A DNA stretch of 11,824 bases from Nitrosopumilaceae archaeon. GTDB taxonomy: Archaea > Thermoproteota > Nitrososphaeria > Nitrososphaerales > Nitrosopumilaceae. This document shows, piece by piece, positions 1-7,061 of the stretch (the first letter of the stretch is position 1; every line of letters begins with the position of its first letter). Both the position numbers and the translations under genes were made by a program. Location: assembly GCA_013867245.1 (NCBI GenBank), contig JACENB010000129.1, positions 1 through 11,824 of the forward strand, given 5' to 3'. The notes beneath the pieces were generated by a model. The model was not told the DNA's origin. It searched no databases and saw nothing but the letters and a program-made list of their open reading frames with translations.

Positions 1-1005
1 GATTTAGTTATTCGAGAGAAAACAACACTAGACTCATTTTCAAATAAAATTATAGCAATTGATGCATACAATGCAATTTATCAATTCTTAGCTAGTATCA
101 GAGGTCCAGACGGGTTACAGTTGACAGATTCAGAAGGTAGAATCACTAGTCATTTGAGCGGATTATTATACAGAAATGTAAATTTTTTGTCATTAGGAAT
201 CAAACCAGTCTATGTTTTTGATGGAAAACCACCGTCACTTAAAACTGCAGAAATTGAACGTAGAAAACAAATCAAAAAAGATGCAACTGTAAAATATGAA
301 AAGGCAATTTCAGAAGGGAATTTAGAGGATGCAAGAAAATTTGCACAGCAAACTACCAGCATGAAAGATGGGATGGTAAAAGAATCAAAAGAATTTTTAA
401 CGCATTTTGGAATTCCATACATCGAAGCACCATCTGAAGGAGAAGCTACTGCAGCACATCTTACAAATACAGGACAAGCTTATGCTTCAGCAAGTCAAGA
501 TTATGATTCAATCTTATGTGGGGCAAAGAAGTTAGTAAGAAATTTTACAAGTAGTGGAAGAAGAAAAATTCCAAACAGGAATACCTACATTGATGTTGTT
601 CCAGAAATTATTGAAACTCAAAAAACACTTGAATCAATTCAAATGAGCAGAGAAGAATTAATTGATGTGGGAATTTTAATTGGGACGGATTTTAATCCAA
701 ATGGATTTGAAAGAATTGGTCCAAAAACAGCATTAAAATTAATTAAACAACATAAGAGACTTGAAGATATACCTCAAATTCAAGAACAGTTAAATGAAAT
801 TGAGTTTGAACAAATAAGAAAAATTTTCCTAAATCCAGAAGTGGCAAAAGTTGAAGAGATTACATTCAGTGAAGTAGATTATGAAGGGATTGTAAATTAT
901 CTAGTTAAAGAAAGAAGTTTTTCTGAAGATAGAATTCAATCAACTTTAAACAGATTAAAAAAAGCACTAGAAAAAAAGAGTCAGAATCTAGATCAGTGGT
1001 TTTAA
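1..1005 (+). CDS. fen: Flap endonuclease 1 (FEN-1), 5' end cut by window edge
   Basis: Structure-specific 5'-flap endonuclease of the XPG/RAD2 family, which trims Okazaki-fragment flaps and acts in base-excision repair with PCNA. The frame is open from base 1, so 334 residues are visible. The archaeal family is about 335-345 residues, so only a handful of N-terminal residues should be missing; a TTG at 121 is internal. Metal-binding carboxylates are all visible (visible numbering): D21 in IAIDAYN, D74 in VFDGKPP, E146 and E148 in EAPSEGEA, D167 and D169 in SQDYDS, and D230 in GTDFNPNG. The last is followed by the helix-two-turn-helix segment [14 protein letters not shown]. The protein ends SQNLDQWF, a PCNA-interacting (PIP-like) tail with L, W and F in place but Ser where Gln is usual. 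The next gene starts 40 nt downstream with its own TATA-like box. Identification is very secure. Confidence 0.97.
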   Translation, partial: DLVIREKTTLDSFSNKIIAIDAYNAIYQFLASIRGPDGLQLTDSEGRITSHLSGLLYRNVNFLSLGIKPVYVFDGKPPSLKTAEIERRKQIKKDATVKYEKAISEGNLEDARKFAQQTTSMKDGMVKESKEFLTHFGIPYIEAPSEGEATAAHLTNTGQAYASASQDYDSILCGAKKLVRNFTSSGRRKIPNRNTYIDVVPEIIETQKTLESIQMSREELIDVGILIGTDFNPNGFERIGPKTALKLIKQHKRLEDIPQIQEQLNEIEFEQIRKIFLNPEVAKVEEITFSEVDYEGIVNYLVKERSFSEDRIQSTLNRLKKALEKKSQNLDQWF

Positions 1006-1015
1006 CATATTTTGA

Positions 1016-1023
1016 TTTAATAA
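1016..1023 (+). promoter_or_regulatory. TATA-like box of the PAS protein gene
   Basis: TTTAATAA begins 30 nt before the ATG at 1046. That spacing puts transcription start at or just before the start codon, so the mRNA would be leaderless or nearly so. No Shine-Dalgarno-like sequence precedes this ATG. Position and composition only. Confidence 0.4.
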
Positions 1024-1045
1024 CTAGTTCATTCAATTTTAAAAA

Positions 1046-1573
1046 ATGCCTCAAACAGAAGCAAGAAAAACCCTAAAGGATGCTCCAATAATGTGGAGAC
1101 GTATCAACTCAATAGGCATGATATTAGACTGTAATTCAACATATGCAGCAAATTTAGGATATGCAAAATCAGAGATTTTAGGTAAACCAATTTTTGAGCA
1201 TGTACCAAAAGAGTCATGGGAATCAATGAATGAATCATTAAAGATTTGGTTTGAAACAGGAAAAGTAACAGATAGAAAAATTACATTTATCAGACAAGAC
1301 AAAAGTACATTTTCAGGATTATTGCAGGCAACTAGTCTTTATGATGAAAATAAAAATTTGATTGGAAGTAATACAGTGATTTTTGATTTAACAAAAATGT
1401 CAGAAGAAAATATTGTAAAATATAAACAATTTTTTGAGGAATCAAATAAAAAATTAAAACAAATTAAAGAAAATGAATATGAACAATTAGATAAAGAGTC
1501 AAAATCAGAATATGAAGGATTAAAACAAATGTTTGAAATGTTGTTAAAAATAAATTTAATGCAATTAAAATAA
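1046..1573 (+). CDS. Stand-alone PAS-domain protein with C-terminal coiled coil
   Basis: A 175-residue soluble protein. Residues about 12-118 read as one PAS fold: a start like IMWRRINSIGMILDCNSTYAANLGY, with the common PAS 'LGY...SEILGKP' helix signature at 37-48, a central helix, the strand segment RKITFIRQDKSTFSGLLQATSLYDENKN and a closing GSNTVIFDLT. Residues about 120-165 are rich in E, K, L and Q and look like a coiled coil or linker helix. No histidine-kinase, GGDEF, HTH or membrane segment is visible, so the sensor has no built-in output; it may dimerise or act on a partner. No Cys/His cluster points to a specific ligand. It lies 40 nt after fen1 but has its own promoter-like box, and ends 4 nt from the convergent acs gene. 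Family call secure, function unknown. Confidence 0.85.
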   Translation: MPQTEARKTLKDAPIMWRRINSIGMILDCNSTYAANLGYAKSEILGKPIFEHVPKESWESMNESLKIWFETGKVTDRKITFIRQDKSTFSGLLQATSLYDENKNLIGSNTVIFDLTKMSEENIVKYKQFFEESNKKLKQIKENEYEQLDKESKSEYEGLKQMFEMLLKINLMQLK

Positions 1574-1579
1574 TTTTTT
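1574..1579 (+). terminator. T-tract at the convergent PAS/acs junction
   Basis: Six T residues directly follow the TAA of the PAS gene and run into the complement of the acs stop codon. Archaeal RNA polymerase terminates at T-rich non-template tracts, so this could end the PAS transcript inside the last codons of the opposing gene. There is no stem-loop. Weak evidence. Confidence 0.3.
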
Positions 1580-3476
1580 AAGATTTGTTTTCAACAATTT
1601 TTTGAATTTCTGTAACTGCAGAAATATCATCTAAAGTACTAGTATCTCCAATAGTTTCACCACTACCAATAGATTTTAACAATCGTCGCATAATTTTTCC
1701 GCTACGAGTTTTGGGCAGTTTTGGAACAAAGTAGATTTGTTTAGGGGTGGCAATTGCACCGATATCATTTCTAATTTGATTAAAAAGTGCTTTTTCTAAA
1801 ATCGATTTATCAGTTGAAATATTTTCTTTTAAAACAACAAATGCAATAATTACATCGCCTTTTATTTCATCAGGAATTCCACATACAGCCGATTCAGCTA
1901 CATTATCATTTGAAACAATACAACTTTCCAATTCTGCAGTTCCAATTCTATGACCAGCAATTTTTAAAACGTCATCAGCACGTCCTAAAATCCAAAAATA
2001 TCCATCTTCATCTTTAACTGCATAATCACCTGCATAGTAACAATCAGCGTATTTTGACCAGTAAACTGTCTTGTATTTCTCATCATCACCCCATAACGTT
2101 TGAAGCATTCCTGGCCAAGGATTTCGAATTATTAGATATCCTTTGGTATTAGGAGGAACTTCAGTTCCAAATTCATCCACTACTGAAATTTCTACACCAG
2201 GAATAGGCAAAGTTCCAGAACCAGGCTTCAAAGGAATTGTCTCCAATCCAGGTAAAGAAGAAATCATCATACCACCAGTTTCTGTTTGCCACCATGTATC
2301 AATAATAGGACATTTTTCTTTTCCAATTACTTTGTAGTACCATTTCCATACTTCAGGATTAATTGGCTCACCAACAGTTCCAAGTAAACGCAGAGAAGAT
2401 AAATCAAAAGAATTAGGAATTTGATCCCCAAATTTCATAAACATTCGAAGTGCTGTTGGAGTAGTGTAAAAAATAGAAACTTTGTATTTTTGTAAAATCT
2501 TCCACATTCTAGACATGTCAGGAAAATCGGGTGCGCCTTCATACATCACTTGTGTTGCACCATGAAGTAATGGAGCATAAACTACATAGCTATGACCAGT
2601 TACCCATCCAATATCAGCAGTACAAAAAAATACATCAGAGTCTTTTATGTCAAATGCCCATTGAAATGTAGAATACAAATGAGTAAGATATCCACCAGTT
2701 TCATGTAAAACACCTTTTGGTTTTCCAGTAGTACCCGAAGTATACAAAATGTAAAGAGGATGTTCACTGTCTAACTTTTCAGCATCACAGGAATCAGAAA
2801 CGTTTTGCATCAAGTCAGTCCAGAGTTTATCTTTAGATGAAATGGTAATTTCATTTTTGGTTCTCTCCAATACAATTACATTTTTTACAAATTCAAAATC
2901 CTTTATTGCATCATCAATTACTTCTTTTAATTTAACAATTTTTCCTCGTCTAAAACCACCATCAGCAGTAATTACAATTTTAGACTTTGAGTCATCAATT
3001 CTATCTTTAATTGAAGCAGCACTAAATCCTGAAAATATTACAGTGTGTATGGCACCAATTCTTGCACATGCAAGCATTGCAATTGGTAATTCAGGAACCA
3101 TTGGTAGGTAAATTGTTACTCGATCTCCTTTTTGAACCCCAAGAGATTTTAAGACATTTGCAAATTTTTGAACTTCTTTGAATAAATCACCATAAGTGTA
3201 GATTTTAGAATCACCATTTTCACCCTCCCACAGAATTGCAGGTTTTTGTGACTTTGTTTTCTGATGTATGTCTAAAGTATTGTATGAAGCGTTGATTTTT
3301 CCTCCTACAAACCATTTGGCAAATGGTGAATTCCAATCCAGAGTACGCTCCCAAGGGCTAAACCAAGTCAGATTATGAGCCTGTTTATCCCAAAAAGAGA
3401 TAAAATCAGATTGAGCATTTTTACGTACATCCACATCATTGTTGCCTAATCCAATTTCATATTTTTCAGTCAACAA
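1578..3476 (-). CDS. acs: Acetyl-CoA synthetase, AMP-forming
   Basis: Makes acetyl-CoA from acetate, ATP and CoA through an acetyl-AMP intermediate; cytosolic. At 632 residues it fits the full-length Acs family (about 650). Adenylate-forming motifs occur in order: [11 protein letters not shown] at 245-255 (ATP loop), [10 protein letters not shown] at 393-402, [15 protein letters not shown] from 481, the hinge segment [15 protein letters not shown] at 498-512, and [11 protein letters not shown] at 588-598, whose K594 is the catalytic, potentially acetylated lysine. Residues lining the acyl pocket in bacterial Acs are kept: V292 and T293 in GWVTGHS, V368 in GTVGEP and W396 in TWWQTE, which favours acetate or propionate over longer acids. 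The start is TTG at 3476 (a second TTG follows at once); no in-frame ATG exists before the conserved core, and a stop at 3507-3509 blocks extension. A related role on 3-hydroxypropionate cannot be excluded. Confidence 0.94.
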   Translation of the reverse strand: MLTEKYEIGLGNNDVDVRKNAQSDFISFWDKQAHNLTWFSPWERTLDWNSPFAKWFVGGKINASYNTLDIHQKTKSQKPAILWEGENGDSKIYTYGDLFKEVQKFANVLKSLGVQKGDRVTIYLPMVPELPIAMLACARIGAIHTVIFSGFSAASIKDRIDDSKSKIVITADGGFRRGKIVKLKEVIDDAIKDFEFVKNVIVLERTKNEITISSKDKLWTDLMQNVSDSCDAEKLDSEHPLYILYTSGTTGKPKGVLHETGGYLTHLYSTFQWAFDIKDSDVFFCTADIGWVTGHSYVVYAPLLHGATQVMYEGAPDFPDMSRMWKILQKYKVSIFYTTPTALRMFMKFGDQIPNSFDLSSLRLLGTVGEPINPEVWKWYYKVIGKEKCPIIDTWWQTETGGMMISSLPGLETIPLKPGSGTLPIPGVEISVVDEFGTEVPPNTKGYLIIRNPWPGMLQTLWGDDEKYKTVYWSKYADCYYAGDYAVKDEDGYFWILGRADDVLKIAGHRIGTAELESCIVSNDNVAESAVCGIPDEIKGDVIIAFVVLKENISTDKSILEKALFNQIRNDIGAIATPKQIYFVPKLPKTRSGKIMRRLLKSIGSGETIGDTSTLDDISAVTEIQKIVENKS

Positions 3477-3494
3477 AAAGTGTATGAAATTAGA

Positions 3495-3504
3495 TTTTTT
3501 TAAA
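3495..3504 (-). promoter_or_regulatory. TATA-like box of acs
   Basis: On the minus strand this reads TTTAAAAAAA and starts 28 nt before the TTG at 3476. The spacing supports a leaderless mRNA starting at or near that TTG, and so supports TTG as the start. It sits between the cdvA stop and acs, implying acs is transcribed separately from cdvA. Confidence 0.4.
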
Positions 3505-3508
3505 TGTT

Positions 3509-3527
3509 AAAAAATAAATTAAAAAAA
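3509..3527 (-). terminator. T-tract terminator after cdvA
   Basis: Immediately after the cdvA stop the minus strand carries a run of seven T (3527-3521) and, 6 nt on, a run of six T (3514-3509). Paired T-tracts without a hairpin are the usual archaeal intrinsic termination signal. The acs promoter-like box follows directly. Confidence 0.5.
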
Positions 3528-4406
3528 TTATTGTGCTTCCATTCTAGCAAGCCAATCATTATCGTTGTCGTCATGTGATGTTTCTGATGTCACCTGTTGT
3601 GGTGGTTCTGGAAATGCAAATGTCACTTCAGATTCAGTTGGTGGCTCTGGTATAGGGGATACTTGAGCTTCAATTGGTTCAGAAGGTGTTACGATTGGTT
3701 CTGTTGGTGCTTCTGGAAGTATTGTTTGAATCACTTGTTGTGGTTCAGGAGTCTCCAGATATGTAACGGCAGATTCTTGAATATTTTTTTCTGCAGGAGC
3801 AGTTATCTCTTGCACTTCCAATTCTAAATCAGCAATTCTACTCTTTACATTTGAAATTTCAGATTGTTCATGTGTTACATGCTCAATTACCTCAGTTGTG
3901 CATGATTTCACAGTTTCAAATGTTGCCTCAGAGATTTCATTGCTTTTGAATTGTACTTTTGCATCAAATGATAACATCTTTGCAGATTTCATTTGTGTAT
4001 CCAACTCAATCAATCTTTCCTCAAGTTTAGATTTGATTTCACTTTCCATTTCGTCTAATGTTGCAAGTTTGAATTTGTATTTTTCATGAATGATTTCTGC
4101 ATCTGCTTTCATGTCATCATTTTCTGAAACAATATCCATCAATGCTTTTAGACGACGTAAAGTAAGTTGTTTTTCACGAATTAGTCTTTGGGAATCTAAT
4201 CTCCATTTTGGTATGAAAATTACATTTTCACCTTGAACTACAAGTTGCTCAAATTGGATTTGTTGTAATCCTTGAGAACCACAGTCAATACCAACGGATT
4301 GAATACTACCGTCAATTTCAGTGATTGTTCCTACGACTTTACCCATGAATGTTCCGTACATGTCTTTGACGTTTTTACCGATTATTTCGATATCGTCGTT
4401 TGTCAT
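3528..4406 (-). CDS. cdvA: CdvA, ESCRT-type cell-division protein
   Basis: CdvA is the archaeal factor that marks the division site on membrane or DNA and recruits the ESCRT-III homologue CdvB. The 292-residue protein has the CdvA layout: an N-terminal PRC-barrel-like beta domain (about 1-70, including MYGTFMGKVVGTITEIDGSI), a long charged helical/coiled-coil region (about 73-205), a linker rich in Pro, Glu and Thr (about 215-270) and an acidic tail ending NDWLARMEAQ. VTFAFPEPP at 261-269 is a candidate CdvB-binding (E3B-like) strand, by inference only. I start at the ATG at 4406, not the upstream ATG at 4508: MTNDDIEIIGKNV begins the folded domain, the extra 34 residues look non-coding, and a TATA-like box lies 26 nt upstream. 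cdvB and cdvC are not adjacent, unlike the Sulfolobus cdvABC cluster. Confidence 0.88.
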   Translation of the reverse strand: MTNDDIEIIGKNVKDMYGTFMGKVVGTITEIDGSIQSVGIDCGSQGLQQIQFEQLVVQGENVIFIPKWRLDSQRLIREKQLTLRRLKALMDIVSENDDMKADAEIIHEKYKFKLATLDEMESEIKSKLEERLIELDTQMKSAKMLSFDAKVQFKSNEISEATFETVKSCTTEVIEHVTHEQSEISNVKSRIADLELEVQEITAPAEKNIQESAVTYLETPEPQQVIQTILPEAPTEPIVTPSEPIEAQVSPIPEPPTESEVTFAFPEPPQQVTSETSHDDNDNDWLARMEAQ

Positions 4407-4426
4407 GGTAATGACTAATGAGATTT

Positions 4427-4432
4427 GTATAA
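4427..4432 (-). promoter_or_regulatory. TATA-like box of cdvA
   Basis: Minus-strand TTATAC in the context GGTTATACAAAT lies 26 nt before the ATG at 4406, giving a leaderless mRNA. This supports the shorter cdvA start, because the longer reading frame would contain this promoter. Confidence 0.45.
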
Positions 4433-4508
4433 CCGACAAAGTGTAAGAAATGTTTTTAGTTTTGGTAAGATTAAATTCACAAAATCCCATTATTGGGCTC
4501 AAGAGCAA

Positions 4509-4520
4509 TTTTAAAATTTA
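4509..4520 (+). promoter_or_regulatory. TATA-like box of the small unknown gene
   Basis: TTTTAAAATTTA lies about 30 nt before the ATG at 4540. It is part of the 133-nt divergent region (4407-4539) that also holds the cdvA promoter. Nothing else there was convincing apart from a short CCCA-TTAT-TGGG inverted repeat at 4486-4497. Confidence 0.35.
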
Positions 4521-4539
4521 GAGTTTTTTTAGTAGAAAT

Positions 4540-4833
4540 ATGATTCAAAGAGAAGAACTTAATCAAATTCTAAGTTTTGTAGCAAGCAGATGGGATGCAG
4601 CAGTAAAAGAACCTGACAATAAAGCAATGGAAGGATTACCTAATGATTTTTGGATGAATTCAATTGGTGGAAAAACAGCAAAAGGAGGTTTTTGGGTTAC
4701 AACAATAATGTATACTGAAAATGAAGCTGATGCATCAGGATTCAAAGAAGTATTGTTAAGATGGCAAAGTAAAGGAAATGACAAAAATAAAGATAAGACT
4801 CCCGATCTAATTCAGATTGGAAAAAAGAAATAG
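4540..4833 (+). CDS. Small protein of unknown function, 97 residues
   Basis: I do not recognise a named family. The 97-residue product is soluble, with no signal peptide or membrane segment. Residues 1-25 look like an amphipathic helix, four tryptophans are spread at 18, 38, 52 and 75, a glycine-rich turn GGKTAKGG lies at 43-50, then a probable strand FWVTTIMYTE, a helix around 66-77, and a lysine-rich tail. The even Trp spacing and the glycine turn look like a real compact fold, not a random frame, and codon use matches the neighbours. It is divergent from cdvA and ends 28 nt before the ThyX-like gene, which has its own TATA-like box. It is probably a lineage-specific conserved protein; function cannot be inferred. 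Confidence 0.75.
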   Translation: MIQREELNQILSFVASRWDAAVKEPDNKAMEGLPNDFWMNSIGGKTAKGGFWVTTIMYTENEADASGFKEVLLRWQSKGNDKNKDKTPDLIQIGKKK

Positions 4834-4835
4834 AG

Positions 4836-4843
4836 TATTATAA
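4836..4843 (+). promoter_or_regulatory. TATA-like box of the ThyX-like gene
   Basis: TATTATAA starts 26 nt before the ATG at 4862, just after the stop codon of the previous gene. The spacing fits a leaderless transcript, so the ThyX-like gene is probably transcribed on its own despite the short gap. Confidence 0.45.
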
Positions 4844-4861
4844 TTGTGAAATAATTTATTC

Positions 4862-6484
4862 ATGTTGTCAGAATTTTCAAGTACTGAAAAAAAAACTCTA
4901 TCAGATCACTTTTCAAATACTGAAGATAATGTTTTTGCAATAATTACACCACAACAAGTTGATCGTGGTGCACTAATGTCAAGATACAGTAGAACTGACA
5001 AAAGTATGAGAAGAATTTTTCTTGATGAATTTTTAAAAAATAAAAACAGAGGGGAAGAATTCTACGACAGAGTTCTGTTAGAATACGGAGATGATTCTGT
5101 AGCAGAATTAGGAGAAGCACAAATTGCAATTGAAGGATTGTCAAACATAGCAGTAAAAAAAATTGAAGATAGAAGAATAGGCCTATCATATTTAGAAAAA
5201 TCATCAAGATATGTAACATGGAATAAAAAAGAAAATGGAAAATACAGATTCTACAGAGATGAGAAAATTATGAATTCAAAATTTGCTACGGAATATGAAG
5301 ACAGTTGTAATTTTTCTTTTGAAACATATTCAAACAACATAGAACCAATGATAGAATACATTAGAGAAAAATATCCAATTGAAAAATATAGTTTTAAAGA
5401 TTCAATTGATAAAAAGGAAAAATTATTTTCTAAATTAAAAAACGAATCAGACATTAAATCTGCGAATATGATTTACAAAGGTTCAACAAAAGCTAAAGCA
5501 TTAGATATTTTGCGAGGATTACTTCCATCATCAACATTAACCAATGTAGGAATTACAGGTAATGGAAGAGCATTTGAATATTTACTTACAATCCTAGGCT
5601 CATCTGAGCTAGATGAAGAGCAAAAATTAGCCTCAAAAATCAAAAAAGAATTAGATACGACAATCAAGTCATTTGTTAGGCGAGCAGACGACAAATATGG
5701 AAAGGCATTTCAAAAATATCTTAAGGATGTGAAAAATAAATCAAAGACCATTACATTAAAAGAAATTAAATCAAATCCAAAAATTGGGACAATTACAAAA
5801 ATTGTAGATTATGAAACAGAAAAACAAGCATTAGACAAAATAATCACTTCAATTATGTATGAACAATCACCTAGTACATCATTTCAAAATATCATGAAAC
5901 AAGTTAAAAAAATGCCCAAGGCAAAAAAAATCAAAATAATTAACGAATTTATAAAAATAAGAACCAACAGAAGACATCGACCATCACGTGCATTTGAAAA
6001 TACATACTATACATTTGATTTGTGTAATAACTTTGGAATGTTTAGAGATTTTCACAGACATAGAGCACTTACATTAGAAAGACAATTACTAACAACAGAT
6101 CATGGATATGTATTACCAAATGAAATCAAAATACTTGGTTTAGAAAAAGATTTCAAAGAATGTATGAATAATACTAAAAAGACTTTTGAAAAAATTAGAA
6201 ATAAATTTCCAGAACAAAGTCAGTATGTAGTAAATTTTGCATATAATTATCCATATTTTATGAAATTAAATCTAAGAGAAGCATGTCATTTAATCGAATT
6301 AAGAACAATACCTCAAGGTCATATTGATTATAGACGAGTTGCACAAAATATGTACAATCAAATTAACAAAGTACATCCAAATCTTAGTAAAATTATGAAA
6401 TTTGTAGATTTAAAAGAATACGATCTAGAAAGATTTGAAGCAGAAAAAAGAACAGAAGAAAAAAGGAAAAAAATCAAGAAATAA
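4862..6484 (+). CDS. Tandem ThyX-like protein (FAD-dependent thymidylate synthase family)
   Basis: Two ThyX-type domains in one 540-residue chain, about twice the length of a classical ThyX (about 220-260). ThyX converts dUMP to dTMP with FAD and methylene-tetrahydrofolate. Domain 1 (about 25-275) carries [14 protein letters not shown] at 104-117, matching the RHRxxSxNExSxRY signature except that the first three residues are RRI, followed by LPSSTLTNV at 221-229 and NGRAFEYLL at 234-242. Domain 2 (about 330-515) keeps the RHR triplet at 399-401 in [14 protein letters not shown] but has Thr at the Ser position and lacks the ExSxRY part. It ends with a good C-terminal ThyX signature, [12 protein letters not shown] at 470-481. 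The final 20 residues are Lys/Arg/Glu-rich. The family is clear; whether it makes dTMP is not. It has its own promoter-like box and precedes msrB. Confidence 0.82.
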   Translation: MLSEFSSTEKKTLSDHFSNTEDNVFAIITPQQVDRGALMSRYSRTDKSMRRIFLDEFLKNKNRGEEFYDRVLLEYGDDSVAELGEAQIAIEGLSNIAVKKIEDRRIGLSYLEKSSRYVTWNKKENGKYRFYRDEKIMNSKFATEYEDSCNFSFETYSNNIEPMIEYIREKYPIEKYSFKDSIDKKEKLFSKLKNESDIKSANMIYKGSTKAKALDILRGLLPSSTLTNVGITGNGRAFEYLLTILGSSELDEEQKLASKIKKELDTTIKSFVRRADDKYGKAFQKYLKDVKNKSKTITLKEIKSNPKIGTITKIVDYETEKQALDKIITSIMYEQSPSTSFQNIMKQVKKMPKAKKIKIINEFIKIRTNRRHRPSRAFENTYYTFDLCNNFGMFRDFHRHRALTLERQLLTTDHGYVLPNEIKILGLEKDFKECMNNTKKTFEKIRNKFPEQSQYVVNFAYNYPYFMKLNLREACHLIELRTIPQGHIDYRRVAQNMYNQINKVHPNLSKIMKFVDLKEYDLERFEAEKRTEEKRKKIKK

Positions 6485-6491
6485 AATAATG

Positions 6492-6500
6492 TTATAATAA
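6492..6500 (+). promoter_or_regulatory. TATA-like box of msrB
   Basis: TTATAATAA starts 29 nt before the ATG at 6521, within the 36-nt gap after the ThyX-like gene. This suggests separate, near-leaderless transcription of msrB. Confidence 0.4.
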
Positions 6501-6520
6501 TATCAAAACATAGAGAAGTC

Positions 6521-6919
6521 ATGACAGAAAAAATTGAAAAAGATCCAGAAGAATGGAAAAAAGAATTAACTCCAGAACAATATGAAATTTGTATCAATCA
6601 TGGAACTGAACCACCATTTTCAGGCAAGTACAATGAATCCAAATTAGAAGGATTTTTCAAATGTGTTTGTTGTGGTGAGAAATTGTTTTCATCAGATTCA
6701 AAGTTTGATTCAGGTTCAGGATGGCCTAGTTTCTGGCAACCAGTTTCAGAAGATAACATAGAATATCTTTCAGATACAGACTATGGAATGGTAAGAACTG
6801 AGGTTAACTGTAAAAAATGTGGTTCACATTTAGGACATGTGTTTGATGATGGCCCCAAGCCTACAAATCAAAGATATTGTATTAATTCAGTTTCATTGAA
6901 ACATGAAAAAGATGAATAA
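6521..6919 (+). CDS. msrB: Peptide-methionine (R)-S-oxide reductase MsrB
   Basis: Reduces the R epimer of methionine sulfoxide in oxidised proteins; cytosolic. The 132-residue protein has the full MsrB core: LTPEQYEI near 16-23, GTEPPFSGKY at 28-37, SGSGWPSFWQP at 64-74, and RYCINSVSL at 118-126 with catalytic C120. Two CxxC pairs, C48/C51 and C97/C100, form the structural zinc site. The common resolving cysteine, found in other members inside the loop before GWPSF, is Ser here, so a different cysteine (C24 or C50) or direct reduction by thioredoxin would be needed. A hairpin-plus-T-tract follows the gene. Its role in protecting an aerobic ammonia oxidiser from oxidative damage is inferred. 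Confidence 0.95.
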   Translation: MTEKIEKDPEEWKKELTPEQYEICINHGTEPPFSGKYNESKLEGFFKCVCCGEKLFSSDSKFDSGSGWPSFWQPVSEDNIEYLSDTDYGMVRTEVNCKKCGSHLGHVFDDGPKPTNQRYCINSVSLKHEKDE

Positions 6920-6926
6920 TTCACAA

Positions 6927-6953
6927 ATTAATCTAGAAATTAATCATTTTTTT
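6927..6953 (+). terminator. Candidate terminator after msrB
   Basis: ATTAAT at 6927-6932 is repeated at 6939-6944 and, being self-complementary, can form a weak 6-bp stem around a CTAGAA loop. A run of seven T at 6947-6953 follows. The T-tract is the more believable part, since the stem is all A-T. Confidence 0.4.
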
Positions 6954-6973
6954 AAATAAATTCTATTCAAAAA

Positions 6974-6984
6974 TTATTAATAAA
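6974..6984 (+). promoter_or_regulatory. TATA-like box upstream of hom
   Basis: TTATTAATAAA is the best TATA-like match in the 138-nt gap between msrB and hom. A start about 25 nt downstream would give hom a leader of roughly 50 nt, unlike most genes here, consistent with hom having a visible Shine-Dalgarno sequence. Confidence 0.35.
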
Positions 6985-7019
6985 ACACAATTAAGGTTAA
7001 GGAATCAAAGAGAAATAAA

Positions 7020-7061
7020 ATGAACCACAATAACGTGAATTATCAGGAGAAAAAGATATGA
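7020..7061 (+). CDS. Possible 13-codon upstream ORF overlapping the hom start
   Basis: ATG at 7020 opens a 13-codon frame (MNHNNVNYQEKKI) whose TGA overlaps the ATG of hom as ATGA. Four of the 13 residues are Asn. It lies within the predicted hom leader and includes the hom ribosome-binding site. The overlap could couple translation, but a frame this short may be chance, and the sequence contains no run of Thr, Met or Ile codons of the kind expected of a classical attenuator. Confidence 0.22.
   Translation: MNHNNVNYQEKKI
7045..7050 (+). promoter_or_regulatory. Shine-Dalgarno sequence of hom
   Basis: AGGAGA sits 7 nt before the ATG at 7058. It is the clearest ribosome-binding site in the window and fixes the hom start. 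Most other genes here lack one and appear leaderless. Confidence 0.6.

Noticed and set aside
3597..3827. Plus-strand Trp/Cys/Phe-rich open frame
   Set aside because: It is the antisense of the Pro/Glu/Thr-rich linker codons of cdvA. The odd composition is a product of the repeated codons on the other strand.
4486..4497. CCCA-TTAT-TGGG inverted repeat between cdvA and the small unknown gene
   Set aside because: A 4-bp stem is too short to call an operator or terminator and has no second copy in the window.
4407..4508. N-terminal extension of CdvA to the ATG at 4508
   Set aside because: It would include the TATA-like box of cdvA, and the 34 extra residues do not resemble the start of a PRC-barrel domain.
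4944..5219. Minus-strand Leu/Phe-rich open frame resembling a membrane protein
   Set aside because: It lies wholly inside the ThyX-like gene. Antisense frames of AT-rich Lys/Glu-rich genes read as Leu/Phe-rich; there is no promoter or family match.
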